Shown here: positions 25,309 to 34,313 of the stretch, piece by piece | How positions within the stretch are numbered: position 1 is the first letter of the stretch | How the letters are laid out: every line of letters begins with the position of its first letter | Source of the DNA: Lacihabitans soyangensis | GTDB lineage: Bacteria > Bacteroidota > Bacteroidia > Cytophagales > Spirosomataceae | Reading direction: 5' to 3' | NCBI RefSeq assembly: GCF_024343775.1 | Contig: NZ_RJUF01000198.1 | Location: 1-64,000 of the forward strand | Length of the DNA: 64,000 nt | The notes under the pieces: model-generated | Told to the model about the DNA's origin: nothing | What the model saw: only the letters and a program-made list of their open reading frames with translations | Database searches by the model: none | Position numbers and translations under genes: made by a program

Positions 25309-26202
25309 TTAAGAAATTTCCTTTGAAATAAATTCTTTAATTTCTTCAAATGACTGAGCATCAAACCATTCAAAGGAGTCCTTGTTTTTAAACCAAGTCA
25401 ACTGTCGTTTGGCATATCGTCTGGTATTGCGTTTTATGAGGTCCATCGTGGTCGGCAGGTCTTGTTCACCCTCCAAAAAACCAAAAACCTCTCTGTAGCC
25501 AACAGTTTGAAGGGCATTTTTGTCTTTAAATTCTCGCAAACCTTTTACTTCATCGAGCAATCCTTGCTCAAACATGGCCTCTACTCTTAAATTTATTCTT
25601 TGATACAATTCTTCCCTCGGTCGTTCTATACCAATCTTTACTATTTTATAAAAATGCTTCTTTTCTCCCTTTTTTTGAAATGATGAAAATGGTTTACTTG
25701 TACTTAAGCATACCTCCAAAGCCCTTACCAACCGCTGACTATTATGTATATCTATATTCTGATAAGCCACGGCATCTAAAGATTTGAGTTCGTTTTGCAT
25801 GCTCTCTTTTTCCCCGTTTTCAAGTCTTTGCATAAGTTCGGCCCGCAACTCCAAGGGTGCTTCGGGCATATCATCCAGGCCATTAACTACTGCATCGACA
25901 AACAATCCCGAGCCACCAGTCATAATGACCACATTGTTTTGTTGAAAATAAGACTCTAAAAAAGCTTCAACATCTCTTTCAAAATCGCCAGCACTGTAAA
26001 GTACTTCCACACTGTGTGAATCTATAAAATGATGTTTCACATTTTGCATTTCTTCTAATGTAGGCTTGGCAGTGCCGATACTCAATTCCTTGTAAAACTG
26101 CCGCGAATCGCACGAAATTATATCACAGCTAAGCCACTGAGCCAGTTTTACGCACAAGTCCGTTTTGCCCACAGCGGTGGGACCAACTATAATTATTAAC
26201 GT
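25309..26202 (-). CDS. miaA: tRNA dimethylallyltransferase, apparent non-AUG start
   Basis: Transfers the dimethylallyl group to A37 of tRNAs reading UNN codons. The P-loop is GPTAVGKT, followed by CDSRQFYKELSIGTAKP, a MTGGSGLFVDAVV segment and the C-terminal RRYAKRQLTWFKNKDSFEWF. The open frame extends to 26247, but no ATG, GTG or TTG precedes the P-loop. The first GTG (26172) lies inside it and would remove GPTA. I set the start at an ACG (26202) that would give MLIIIVGPTAVGKT, a normal N-terminus; ATC (26232, 26220) or ATA/ATT (26196-26190) are alternatives. A sequencing error or a mutation of ATG to ACG is possible. 297 aa, a normal length. Confidence 0.85.
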   Translation of the reverse strand, partial: TLIIIVGPTAVGKTDLCVKLAQWLSCDIISCDSRQFYKELSIGTAKPTLEEMQNVKHHFIDSHSVEVLYSAGDFERDVEAFLESYFQQNNVVIMTGGSGLFVDAVVNGLDDMPEAPLELRAELMQRLENGEKESMQNELKSLDAVAYQNIDIHNSQRLVRALEVCLSTSKPFSSFQKKGEKKHFYKIVKIGIERPREELYQRINLRVEAMFEQGLLDEVKGLREFKDKNALQTVGYREVFGFLEGEQDLPTTMDLIKRNTRRYAKRQLTWFKNKDSFEWFDAQSFEEIKEFISKEIS

Positions 26203-26242
26203 AGGTAACTGTTCTTCGATAAGGAATTCGATAAATTTTGAG

Positions 26243-26250
26243 CAAATTTA
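26243..26250 (-). promoter_or_regulatory. Bacteroidota -7 promoter box (TAAATTTG) before miaA
   Basis: The minus strand reads TAAATTTG, matching TAnnTTTG. A transcript would begin near 26236, downstream of the in-frame ATT at 26247, which would rule that codon out as the miaA start. Confidence 0.35.
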
Positions 26251-26293
26251 TGATAATGTTCTTAATTTAGACTTTCAAATCACAAAATACAAC

Positions 26294-26953
26294 ATGGAAT
26301 TTCTTTTATTCATCATCGCTTTGGCAGTTGGAAGCTTGGCCTCGTGGCAGGTGTTCAACTGGATGTACGGCAAAAAACTCAAAGACAATACAGAAAGTTT
26401 AAGGGTGGAATCCAACGTTTTGCTTGAAAGAATCGAGAAAGTATTCAAGGTGGTTTTGGCTGAAGGCTATTTTACCGAAATATACGACCACAACTCTAAA
26501 AAGGAATTTTGGGGATTGTTTAAGTCTAGTAACAAAGCCTTAGTAGTAGCGAAGGCCAAGGTTTCGGTAGGATATGATTTTAGCAAAATGAAGTTTAGCA
26601 GAGAGAATTCAGAACGTAAATTAATTATAGAAGAGTTTGCTCCAGCTGAAATACTTTCCGTTGATACCGACTACAAGTTTTACGATTTAAACCAAGGACT
26701 TTTGAGCAAATTCAACAACGATGATTACACCGCTATACTAGCTGAGGCAAAAAAAATGATGCAAGATAAAGCCCAAGAAAGTGACTTGCCGCTGATAGCC
26801 GCCAACCAAGTGAAAGTAATGATGAAACAATTAGCAGCCTCTATGAACTGGGAGTTGGAGATAAAAGAGGTTGGTGGCAAAAAGACAATCTTACTCGAAG
26901 ACCATGAGATTCTACCTAAAGTACTCGAAAAAGCATCTTTTAAAGAAGTTTGA
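26294..26953 (+). CDS. DUF4230-family membrane-anchored protein
   Basis: 219 aa from the ATG at 26294 (MEFLLFIIALAVGSLASWQV). The frame upstream lies inside miaA and is not used. There is one N-terminal transmembrane segment (about 2-22), then a soluble domain of DUF4230 type: motifs LAEGYFTEIYDH, KALVVAKAKVSVGYDF and a C-terminal helix LIAANQVKVMMKQLAASMNW. Function unknown; members are small single-pass proteins with a beta-rich domain. Divergently transcribed from miaA. Confidence 0.8.
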   Translation: MEFLLFIIALAVGSLASWQVFNWMYGKKLKDNTESLRVESNVLLERIEKVFKVVLAEGYFTEIYDHNSKKEFWGLFKSSNKALVVAKAKVSVGYDFSKMKFSRENSERKLIIEEFAPAEILSVDTDYKFYDLNQGLLSKFNNDDYTAILAEAKKMMQDKAQESDLPLIAANQVKVMMKQLAASMNWELEIKEVGGKKTILLEDHEILPKVLEKASFKEV

Positions 26954-27077
26954 TTAGACATTTAATTTTGGTAAATATTAAAGCAATGGCTTAACCTTTA
27001 TGTGCTTTGGCCTAATTCTAATGAAGCAAATACATAGCTCAAATTAAAGATTATTCGGTCTAAAAGTCTTTTATCAT

Positions 27078-27085
27078 TACCTTTG
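27078..27085 (+). promoter_or_regulatory. Bacteroidota -7 promoter box (TACCTTTG)
   Basis: TACCTTTG, 22 nt upstream of the methyltransferase ATG at 27108; matches TAnnTTTG. Confidence 0.4.
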
Positions 27086-27107
27086 TGGCGAATAACCAAA
27101 AACATTT

Positions 27108-27854
27108 ATGGCATTAATAGAAGAATTGGAGGAGCAAGGCAACGTATTGTTTAAATTTCGGAGCTATATTCCTATTTTCTTTTTGGCATCAGGCTTGGGC
27201 GTATATGCCTACAAAATATACGACATGAGCTACCCAGACCTTGGTTTTAATTACTGGCTAGTATGCTTAGCTGTAGGGCTATTGGGGCTTTTGGTTAGAA
27301 TATACGCCGTAGGTCACACACCTGCAAACACCTCCGGTAGAAACACCGCCGAGGGACAAGTAGCAGCAGAACTTAATCAAACAGGTATTTATTCTTTAGT
27401 TAGACATCCCCTATACCTAGGTAATTTCTTGATGTGGTTGGGTGTGGCTATGTTAACAGCTGACTTGTGGTATTTGGTGGCATTTACTTTTACCTACTGG
27501 GTTTACTACGAACGCATTATGTTTGCCGAAGAAGCATTTTTAAGAAGAAAATTTGGTGAACCATATCTCAAATGGGCATCAGATAAACCTGCGTTTATAC
27601 CAAAACTAAAGTCTCCGACTACTCCAAAATACCCTTTTTCGATTAAAAAAATATTGAAAAAAGAGAAAAACGGTGTTGCTGCTATGTTTGGTTTGTTTTA
27701 TATCTTCGAAGTGGTGGGAGAATACATCAAATGGGGTGAATATACCTTTAAGCCAACTTTCTGGTTTTGGGGCTTTGCAGTCAGTACCATACTCTATTTA
27801 ATTCTGAAAGTCATAAAACGTTCAACAAACATTCTTGAAGAAGAAGGCAGATGA
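27108..27854 (+). CDS. ICMT/PEMT-like membrane methyltransferase
   Basis: 248 aa, about five to six membrane segments. The signature NQTGIYSLVRHPLYLGNFLM near residues 94-113, followed by ERIMFAEEAFLRRKFGEPYLKW, is the SAM-binding core of the isoprenylcysteine/phospholipid methyltransferase superfamily. Some Bacteroidota and Leptospira relatives are annotated as lipid A Kdo2 1-phosphate O-methyltransferase (LmtA); that is plausible but not proven here. Its stop overlaps the next start by 4 nt (ATGA), so the two form an operon with the downstream polytopic protein. Confidence 0.8.
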   Translation: MALIEELEEQGNVLFKFRSYIPIFFLASGLGVYAYKIYDMSYPDLGFNYWLVCLAVGLLGLLVRIYAVGHTPANTSGRNTAEGQVAAELNQTGIYSLVRHPLYLGNFLMWLGVAMLTADLWYLVAFTFTYWVYYERIMFAEEAFLRRKFGEPYLKWASDKPAFIPKLKSPTTPKYPFSIKKILKKEKNGVAAMFGLFYIFEVVGEYIKWGEYTFKPTFWFWGFAVSTILYLILKVIKRSTNILEEEGR

Positions 27855-29398
27855 AACCTAACTGGGATGGCATATTAACCAAGGCTTCCTATCTCTATTT
27901 GAGTCTTCCATTCCTGATATTTTGTCTTGCATGGCTGAATTTGCCTTCCGCAATAGCTTTTTCGAGTATTACGTTGGTTTCCATTTTTCTTTGTTTAAAA
28001 AACGTCCATTCTGATTTTTCAATCAATTATTTGTTAAGTAAAAACCCAAGAACGATTTGGGTCTCTTTGCTAATAATTCTTTTCATCATTTTTTTCTCAG
28101 GTATTGGGCACTATACGTATCAAAACAACGACCATCTGTACCGAGGAGCCCTCTTTGCCGATTTGGTAAAATACGACTGGCCTGTGATGTACAAAGTAAG
28201 TGGTTTCCCAGGGCATTTTCTTGAAGGAAAAACCACCATGATGACCTATTACCTTGGCTTTTATCTTCCCGCAGCCGCCCTTGGAAAAGCTTTTGGTTTA
28301 GAATTCGGTAGGTTTGCTTTGTTTTTCTGGACATTTATCGGGACAGTTTTAGTCGTTTTTCAAACTGGAAAATATCTCCGAAAATTCAATTACAAACTGC
28401 TTCTTTTGTTTTTCGGATGGGGCACGCTCTTTTTCATTGGGGCTTTGTACAAAAACTCCTTCTTAGATATCTATACCGAAACGGCCAATCCACTTTGGGC
28501 TGGTATGATTCTTTATGCTGATAGCAACTTGGGTCTTATCTACTGGACTTTCAATCAGTCACTTACAGCTTGGCTTATACTTCTCTTAATCTACAACAAA
28601 GGTCCAAAACAGAATACATTATTCCTTTACGCTCTTACATTTTTCCTTAGCCCATTTGCCTTTGTGGGCATGTTTCCATTTATAATTTTTAGTATATGGA
28701 AATACTACCAAGGTACACTTAAAGATGACTTATGGAAAAACGTAAAACATTATCTTAGCTTCCAAAATATCATTGGAGCAGCTCTGGTGGTGGGTCTAAA
28801 CTTTATTTATATAGACTCGAACAAGGCCGGCAAGTTTTTCCAAGTGCTGCACCATCGACCAAAAATACTGATTGTATTTTATCTACTTTCTTGGGCAATT
28901 ATTGCATTCTTGATCAGTTCAAAATTTAAGAAAAATGCACTTTTCTGGCTGGTGGTCATCGTGCTTATTCCACTACCTTTTTTTCAGCAAGGCTATGGCA
29001 TTGATTTCCCCGGAAGGCTTTCTATACCGGCCTTGTTTTTTCTAATGTTGTTGGTTGGGCAGTTTTTGATAGAAGAAAAATCGGGTTGGAGAAAATGGGC
29101 TGTGCTCGCCTACATGTCTGTGAGTGCGGTCTGGCACATTGGTTTTGAAGTCGGCAAGCCCATCATTTGGACATCTGCCGAAAACATCAGCCACAAAACC
29201 GACTGGGACGATAAACTCATGACCTCCGAGAACCCTAAACTTCGAAAAGTTGGGAAAATACTTAAAGACATTGAAGGCAAAGATATCTTGATACAAGACC
29301 ACAAAACGATCGTAAATCCCAACAATAATGTAATATGGAATTATATGGCAGATATTGAAGGTTCGAGGTTTTATCGTTGGTTTGCGAAAAAGAAATGA
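27851..29398 (+). CDS. Polytopic membrane protein, possibly GT-C-type glycosyltransferase
   Basis: 515 aa with about 10-12 hydrophobic segments. A first extracytoplasmic loop holds NNDHLYRGALFADLVKYDWP (about 92-111), with acidic residues where GT-C enzymes place their catalytic Asp. A short soluble C-terminus contains KTIVNPNNNVIWNYMADIEG. No clear match to a named family by eye. The translational overlap with the methyltransferase gene suggests a shared role in envelope lipid or polysaccharide modification; this is inference. Confidence 0.55.
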   Translation: MKPNWDGILTKASYLYLSLPFLIFCLAWLNLPSAIAFSSITLVSIFLCLKNVHSDFSINYLLSKNPRTIWVSLLIILFIIFFSGIGHYTYQNNDHLYRGALFADLVKYDWPVMYKVSGFPGHFLEGKTTMMTYYLGFYLPAAALGKAFGLEFGRFALFFWTFIGTVLVVFQTGKYLRKFNYKLLLLFFGWGTLFFIGALYKNSFLDIYTETANPLWAGMILYADSNLGLIYWTFNQSLTAWLILLLIYNKGPKQNTLFLYALTFFLSPFAFVGMFPFIIFSIWKYYQGTLKDDLWKNVKHYLSFQNIIGAALVVGLNFIYIDSNKAGKFFQVLHHRPKILIVFYLLSWAIIAFLISSKFKKNALFWLVVIVLIPLPFFQQGYGIDFPGRLSIPALFFLMLLVGQFLIEEKSGWRKWAVLAYMSVSAVWHIGFEVGKPIIWTSAENISHKTDWDDKLMTSENPKLRKVGKILKDIEGKDILIQDHKTIVNPNNNVIWNYMADIEGSRFYRWFAKKK

Positions 29399-29417
29399 AG
29401 GTTTTGATGTAATGGAG

Positions 29418-29530
29418 AAGTTTGTGAGGAAACAAAATTGGGCGAGGACACAAACTTGGACAGCGTTAAGTTTGTGAGGACACAAACTTTGGCTAGGACA
29501 CAAACTTTGGCGACGACATAAACTCTGGCA
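29418..29530. repeat. Palindromic short-repeat cluster (GGACACAAACTTTGGC type)
   Basis: Five diverged copies of a word like AGGACACAAACTTTGGC within about 110 bp. They include a perfect 9-bp stem AAGTTTGTG / CACAAACTT with an AGGA loop at 29468-29489, and a wider inverted pair at 29418-29457. It lies just after the stop codon of the upstream gene. This resembles dispersed palindromic repeats in the 3' regions of Bacteroidota genes. Confidence 0.75.
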
Positions 29531-29534
29531 GTAA

Positions 29535-29568
29535 AAAAACCTCGCCTGATGAGTCAAACGAGGTTTTT
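29535..29568. terminator. Bidirectional rho-independent terminator
   Basis: Perfect 10-bp stem AAAAACCTCG / CGAGGTTTTT with a 14-nt loop. It lies between convergent genes ending at 29398 (+) and 29594 (-). Confidence 0.85.
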
Positions 29569-29593
29569 GAAAATAATCATTTATAAAAACTCA

Positions 29594-30334
29594 TTAATAA
29601 AGCCACCAAGGCAGCCTATGCATGGCCTCACTTTGTTTGATATAATCCACAATAATCTTATTATATCCATCTGTATTAATTTTCTTGCCTTTCACTTTTT
29701 TGGGCAATTTTGGATATTCCAAAGCGGGGTTAGTATCGACACTGACCGTAGAAATTACATAGGCACCGTCGTCCAATGTGACTTCCATAATAACTCCAGG
29801 TAAACCATAAAAGCGGTCAGGCCCGGAGGAAGTTACAAAATCAGTACAAAACCAAGCTTCTATTTTCTGATCTTTTAAAGCATCATAAGCTACTGCTTTC
29901 ATACAAATATAGCCTGCTATGTCTTTTACATCATTCATGATTTTCCAATTGTACGGCTTCAAGCTATCTTCTACAATATAAGTTTTACCTAGAACATTCT
30001 GATAGTCAAAGTAAGTGCCTTTCTCAAAATCCCTTGTAAGGTAAAAATCATCATGCGTATAGGTAAATGTACCGTCTTCGGTAGTTTCCTGCTGATTTTC
30101 GAAGGTATAGAACGAATTCTTGTCTGTAAAATTCAGAGCATACTTGGTTTTCTGAGAAAACATATTCTTCCATGTCTCAGACTCTCTATCTTTTTCTTCT
30201 TTGGACATAAACTTGGCCTTGGCCAAAGTCTTACCAAGATCTCTTGAGGTTTCATAAATGATTCGTCCTGAGATCTTTTGACCTTGAACCAAAGCTGAAA
30301 CAAACACTAAACATATTATTATTAAATTTCTCAT
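29594..30334 (-). CDS. GLPGLI-family protein
   Basis: 246 aa from the ATG at 30334 (MRNLIIICLVFVSALVQGQ, signal peptide). GRIIYE follows the signal, and the family motif appears as FYGLPGVIMEVTLDDG, after KIEAWFCTDF. GLPGLI proteins are secreted or periplasmic, of unknown biochemical role, and are regularly encoded next to TonB-type receptors. Here the gene follows such a receptor with a 14-bp gap, a typical two-gene unit. The codons upstream of 30334 overlap the receptor gene and are not used. Confidence 0.88.
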   Translation of the reverse strand: MRNLIIICLVFVSALVQGQKISGRIIYETSRDLGKTLAKAKFMSKEEKDRESETWKNMFSQKTKYALNFTDKNSFYTFENQQETTEDGTFTYTHDDFYLTRDFEKGTYFDYQNVLGKTYIVEDSLKPYNWKIMNDVKDIAGYICMKAVAYDALKDQKIEAWFCTDFVTSSGPDRFYGLPGVIMEVTLDDGAYVISTVSVDTNPALEYPKLPKKVKGKKINTDGYNKIIVDYIKQSEAMHRLPWWLY

Positions 30335-30348
30335 TGTATTATTTGATA

Positions 30349-33189
30349 TTAATCTTCCCATCTACTTTTTTTAACTCTAGCCGTTATGCCCTTCATGTTA
30401 TAGGTATAAGTAACCATAAAATATCTCGAGAGCGTTTGCGAAACTGAACTACTTATCACATTCTGAAACGCATTCTGATTCACCCTGACATTACGTTTGA
30501 AGGCATCGTAAAGGCTCAGTCTAATTTCTGATTTCTTGTTTTTACCTACAACTTTGTATGCACTTAAATTTAGAATTGGCACATGTTGATTAAACCCTAA
30601 TTTGTTGTTTTTGAAATGCGTATAATTAAAATCAGTTGTAAAGAAAATCAATTTAGGCAACTGCAAGACCGTATTTGATTGTACCGAATTGTTAAAAAAC
30701 TTTTGATTTTGATTGGTTGAGATCGAGTAGCTCGCGTTATTTATACCCGCGTTAGCCGAAATAAACCATGAGAACCAGTCTATCGGTGTAAGGTCTAGCC
30801 TAGTTCCGAGATAGAAATTCTCTCCTTTATTTTCGTTCAACTCGTTATTGATGTACATGAGATTTTTGGAAATTCCGGTACTGGCGTTCAAAGCCATGGC
30901 CACTTTGGTTTTCTTTATCGGAAATCCAAAATAAGTGTACACATTAAAATTATCACCTCCCGAAATATTCTCAGGAGTGTAAACAGTAGACAAATCACTA
31001 TTAACTTGCTGATTAAGAATAACTTGATTTTTGTATCTGGTATAACTCACACCCGCGTTTAAATTGATGAAAGATACCGGATTGAACATATAATAGTACA
31101 AATTGGAATTGTAAGTGGTAGTTGGAAGTAGATTCGGGTTACCTTTTCTCACAAACATCGGATTGGAATTGTCAATGAACGGCTGCAAGTCTCTAATCCT
31201 TGGAGCATTGAGACCCACGTTATAGTCAAAATTCAAATATCTACTGTTCTTTAGGTCGTAGTTAATGGAGACATTTGGCAAAATAGCCCTGTAAGTATTC
31301 TTTATGTTTCCGATTTCTGACTGACCTTGGTTATTAAAAAATTTGCCTCTTATATCAAATTTTTGGGCGGCTATTCCTCCTGAAATATTAAGCCCCTTGG
31401 CATTGAAACGCAAAGCAGTACCCACTCTGTTAAACAAAATGTTATTATCAAAATATCTACTCAATGAATCTACCCTTGGCTTGCTATCAGCAAAAAGATT
31501 AAATACATCTCGGTCAACATTCTGGCTTAGATTGCTGAAGTTATAAAAAGTCTCCAAAACAACTTTTTTGCTCAAGGGCTCCATGTACAATAAACTACTT
31601 TTTATCTCATCTGAACCTGACAGTCCTAAAACATTCTGATTCAAATTTCTGATATTGGAACCTAGCGGGAATTTTTCGCCAACTACTGAATACTCATTAA
31701 AAATAGAAGTTTGGTTGGCATTTTGGTCACTGTTATTCTTATTGTAGGTTCCTGAAATGGCAAAATTCCTGCCTTTTTTCATGAATTTGTGTCGGTAAAT
31801 GGCCGAACTGGACAAAACAAAACTGGTGGCATCATAAGAATTACTAGAGGCCTGATTTCTAAATCTCTCATTACTTGTATTTAAAAAGTCGATACCATTT
31901 ACAGAAGACTGCGTTCTATTGCCAGCCCTTCCATTTACGTTTAACACGAATGTATTCAAGGAGTCTATTTCCTTCTCAAATCTCAGGCTCATTCTATGAT
32001 TTTGGGAGTAATTTCTATTGAAACTAGTATCTGCCCTAAAATAACTCGACGTTGGTAAAAAATACTGTGAGTTAGTGAGTTGGTCAAGGGTTTGGTCGGT
32101 TTGGTTGAAGAAATAATTAGAACTTACCTTGGTTTTCTTGGTGTCATAGTTATAGTTCAAACCACCCGCATAGTTCTTTGAAAATCCCTGCCCAGGACCC
32201 CAAGTCTGTGGTATTTCCAGATTATCATCATTGTCGTCGTCACCACCAAAATAGAAAAACCGCATGCCTCCTTGCGAAAATCCAAAGTCGGCGTTATCGT
32301 TCCAGTTATAGGATTGACTTCCTTTAAAGTCTTGATAATCATTATTAGAAAGACCTGTTTGGTTGATATTGTTACCAAAACCCACTACTGCAAACTGATT
32401 TTTACTATCAAATTTATTATAATTGGCCTTGCCCATTACACGTTGGTCAGAGCCTGCCCCAGCTGTGGCCTTGCCAAATCCTCCCTTTTTAAATTCGTCC
32501 TTCAGTTCTAGGTTGACCGTCTTTTCTCTTTTCCCGTCTTCCACACCCGTCAACTTTGCCGACTCAGATTTATCATTAAAGACTTGGACTTTGTTGATTG
32601 CCTCAGCTGGAAGGTTTTTCGTGGCCAACTTCGGATCATCCCCAAAGAAGCGTTTGCCATCTACAGTCACTCTTTTGACCTCTTCTCCCTGAGCTTTAAT
32701 ATTACCTTCAGCGTCTATTTGTACACCAGGAAGTTTCCTGAGCAAATCTTCCACCGAAGAGCCTGGCGGTACTTTAAATTTGCTGGCATCGTACTCTATG
32801 GTGTCGCCTTTGAAACTCATCGGAGCCTTCGCCGTCCGAACAACTACTTCAAAAAGTTCTTTTTGAATAGGTTTCAAAACCAGCTGCCCGAGGTCTTTTT
32901 GTAAGGTTGCTGGGTCAAACTTGATCAAATCTTGTAAAGGAACATAACCTACAAAGGTAGCTTTGAGTAGATAATCTTGCTTTTTGAGGTTTTTAAAAAG
33001 GAAATTACCATCTGTATCGGCCCGAACGAAAGTTATCATGGACGAGTCCAAGGGAGAAAGTAGTAAAACCGTTGTGAAGGAGAGCGGAGCCTTTTCAGAA
33101 TCAATCAATGAACCTTTGATGCTGTAGTTCTGTGCGTAGGTCAATGTGGCCATGTATAGTGCGGCCACAAGGAGTAATAGTTTTTTCAT
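30349..33189 (-). CDS. TonB-dependent-receptor-like outer-membrane beta-barrel protein
   Basis: 946 aa. Signal peptide MKKLLLLVAALYMATLTYAQ; carboxypeptidase-regulatory-like domain (about 22-105, SIKGSLIDSEKAPLSFTTVLLL); plug-like region (about 110-220, with VEDLLRKLPGVQIDAEGNIK); then a large barrel of the OMP_b-brl_3 type. The C-terminus is not the classical TonB-receptor end. In this group the ligand is often unknown; peptide or metal-related transport has been suggested for relatives. The paired GLPGLI gene follows directly. Confidence 0.85.
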   Translation of the reverse strand: MKKLLLLVAALYMATLTYAQNYSIKGSLIDSEKAPLSFTTVLLLSPLDSSMITFVRADTDGNFLFKNLKKQDYLLKATFVGYVPLQDLIKFDPATLQKDLGQLVLKPIQKELFEVVVRTAKAPMSFKGDTIEYDASKFKVPPGSSVEDLLRKLPGVQIDAEGNIKAQGEEVKRVTVDGKRFFGDDPKLATKNLPAEAINKVQVFNDKSESAKLTGVEDGKREKTVNLELKDEFKKGGFGKATAGAGSDQRVMGKANYNKFDSKNQFAVVGFGNNINQTGLSNNDYQDFKGSQSYNWNDNADFGFSQGGMRFFYFGGDDDNDDNLEIPQTWGPGQGFSKNYAGGLNYNYDTKKTKVSSNYFFNQTDQTLDQLTNSQYFLPTSSYFRADTSFNRNYSQNHRMSLRFEKEIDSLNTFVLNVNGRAGNRTQSSVNGIDFLNTSNERFRNQASSNSYDATSFVLSSSAIYRHKFMKKGRNFAISGTYNKNNSDQNANQTSIFNEYSVVGEKFPLGSNIRNLNQNVLGLSGSDEIKSSLLYMEPLSKKVVLETFYNFSNLSQNVDRDVFNLFADSKPRVDSLSRYFDNNILFNRVGTALRFNAKGLNISGGIAAQKFDIRGKFFNNQGQSEIGNIKNTYRAILPNVSINYDLKNSRYLNFDYNVGLNAPRIRDLQPFIDNSNPMFVRKGNPNLLPTTTYNSNLYYYMFNPVSFINLNAGVSYTRYKNQVILNQQVNSDLSTVYTPENISGGDNFNVYTYFGFPIKKTKVAMALNASTGISKNLMYINNELNENKGENFYLGTRLDLTPIDWFSWFISANAGINNASYSISTNQNQKFFNNSVQSNTVLQLPKLIFFTTDFNYTHFKNNKLGFNQHVPILNLSAYKVVGKNKKSEIRLSLYDAFKRNVRVNQNAFQNVISSSVSQTLSRYFMVTYTYNMKGITARVKKSRWED

Positions 33190-33354
33190 TTTTCGAATTA
33201 GTTTCTAATGGTTTGCAAATTGTAACGGGTTTCTTTCTCAAAAAAATGTAACGTGTGGATTTTACATTATTTAACAATTGTTTGCTTAACAAAAGTTAAA
33301 AAACATGCAGAATGCCATGAAAAGAACTGTGTCACAAAACTAAAACATTAGTTT

Positions 33355-33981
33355 TTATAAATTATTGTAGATATCCGAAAATTTTTTCAAATCCTCTTCT
33401 GTATCAATGTCGCTGAGAACTGGCAGAAAGTTGCAAGTGTAAGAATATGAATTAATTGTCTCCAAACCCTCGTTTGCCACATGTTCATGGCTCCATGTTT
33501 TATTCAAGAAAACATCTTGTAGAAAATTTGCTGAGTGAATTTTTTCAAAATTAAAACCAATGGCGTAATAACCACCATCATGGGATGGCCCGAGGACAGT
33601 TTCAGCGTTTTCCAAAAGTTCATAACCATCTTGAAGAATTTCGGTGGAAACTTCATAAATATCGCTTCCGACAATAAGTGCCTTGGTGTAACCTAAATCT
33701 CTGGCCTCCTCAAATGCTGAAAGCATCCTTTGACCTAAATCTGGAGATGGACTCTGAACAAACTTATTGAAGACCTCATTTTCCCAAATGTCATTTTTAT
33801 CTACGTACGTGGAATAAAACAAAAGTTTATCCGCTTTCACATTCAGAGATTTGTCATGAATATTAACAAGCAGTTTTTTAAAAACCTTTAGTGCTTTTTC
33901 ATCCCCAATGGTGGCTGCCAATCGGGTTTTTACTTTACCAAGTTCAGGGTTTTTTATGAATATGAGGAGAGCTGATTTCAA
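33355..33981 (-). CDS. TIGR04282-family (DUF2064) glycosyltransferase
   Basis: 208 aa. Motifs IFIKNPELGKVKTRLAATIG near residues 7-26, ALIVGSDIYEV near 98-108, and LGPSHDGGYYAIGF near 131-144 define the family, a nucleotidyl/glycosyl-transferase fold. Members are called arsenosugar biosynthesis glycosyltransferases, because some sit in arsenosugar clusters, or mobA-like. No arsenosugar genes are visible nearby, so only the fold is secure. Its ATG overlaps the stop of the upstream toxin gene by 4 nt. Confidence 0.82.
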   Translation of the reverse strand: MKSALLIFIKNPELGKVKTRLAATIGDEKALKVFKKLLVNIHDKSLNVKADKLLFYSTYVDKNDIWENEVFNKFVQSPSPDLGQRMLSAFEEARDLGYTKALIVGSDIYEVSTEILQDGYELLENAETVLGPSHDGGYYAIGFNFEKIHSANFLQDVFLNKTWSHEHVANEGLETINSYSYTCNFLPVLSDIDTEEDLKKFSDIYNNL

Positions 33982-34313
33982 TCTTGATAGAGGATTTTTG
34001 ATAGCCTATTTTCTATTTCTGCTGAAATAATATTTCCAATTTCTGCTTTATCATATAATGCAACTAGATAAACCTTACCCAATATGACTTTAACACAAGT
34101 AATTATTCTCGCACCACCACTTTTCCCTCTATTTTTACTCGAAATTCTTATTCTTATTTTGAAGTAATCTTTACCTAAACTTATACCTTGATGCGGATTC
34201 AATTCTAAAGAGTGGAATAATTTAAGCAGATCACTTTTGAGGGAAGGATATTTCTTTGAAAGCTTTTTAAATTCTTTCTCGAATTCGGGTATAGCTTCTA
34301 ACTCAAACTTCAT
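33978..34313 (-). CDS. RelE/ParE-superfamily toxin
   Basis: 111 aa. Reads as a RelE/ParE fold: N-terminal helices (FEKEFKKLSKKYPSLKSDLLKLF), then strands with GKDYFKIRIRISSKNRGKSGGARIIT and VYLVALYDKAEIGNI. Type II toxins of this group cleave mRNA on the ribosome or target gyrase; which applies is unclear. Its start overlaps the antitoxin stop by 11 nt (antitoxin first). Its stop overlaps the downstream glycosyltransferase start, an uncommon arrangement. Confidence 0.8.
   Translation of the reverse strand: MKFELEAIPEFEKEFKKLSKKYPSLKSDLLKLFHSLELNPHQGISLGKDYFKIRIRISSKNRGKSGGARIITCVKVILGKVYLVALYDKAEIGNIISAEIENRLSKILYQD

Noticed and set aside
25224-25373. Extended N-terminus of cmk
   Set aside because: The extension overlaps miaA, and the conserved P-loop follows directly after the ATG at 25223.
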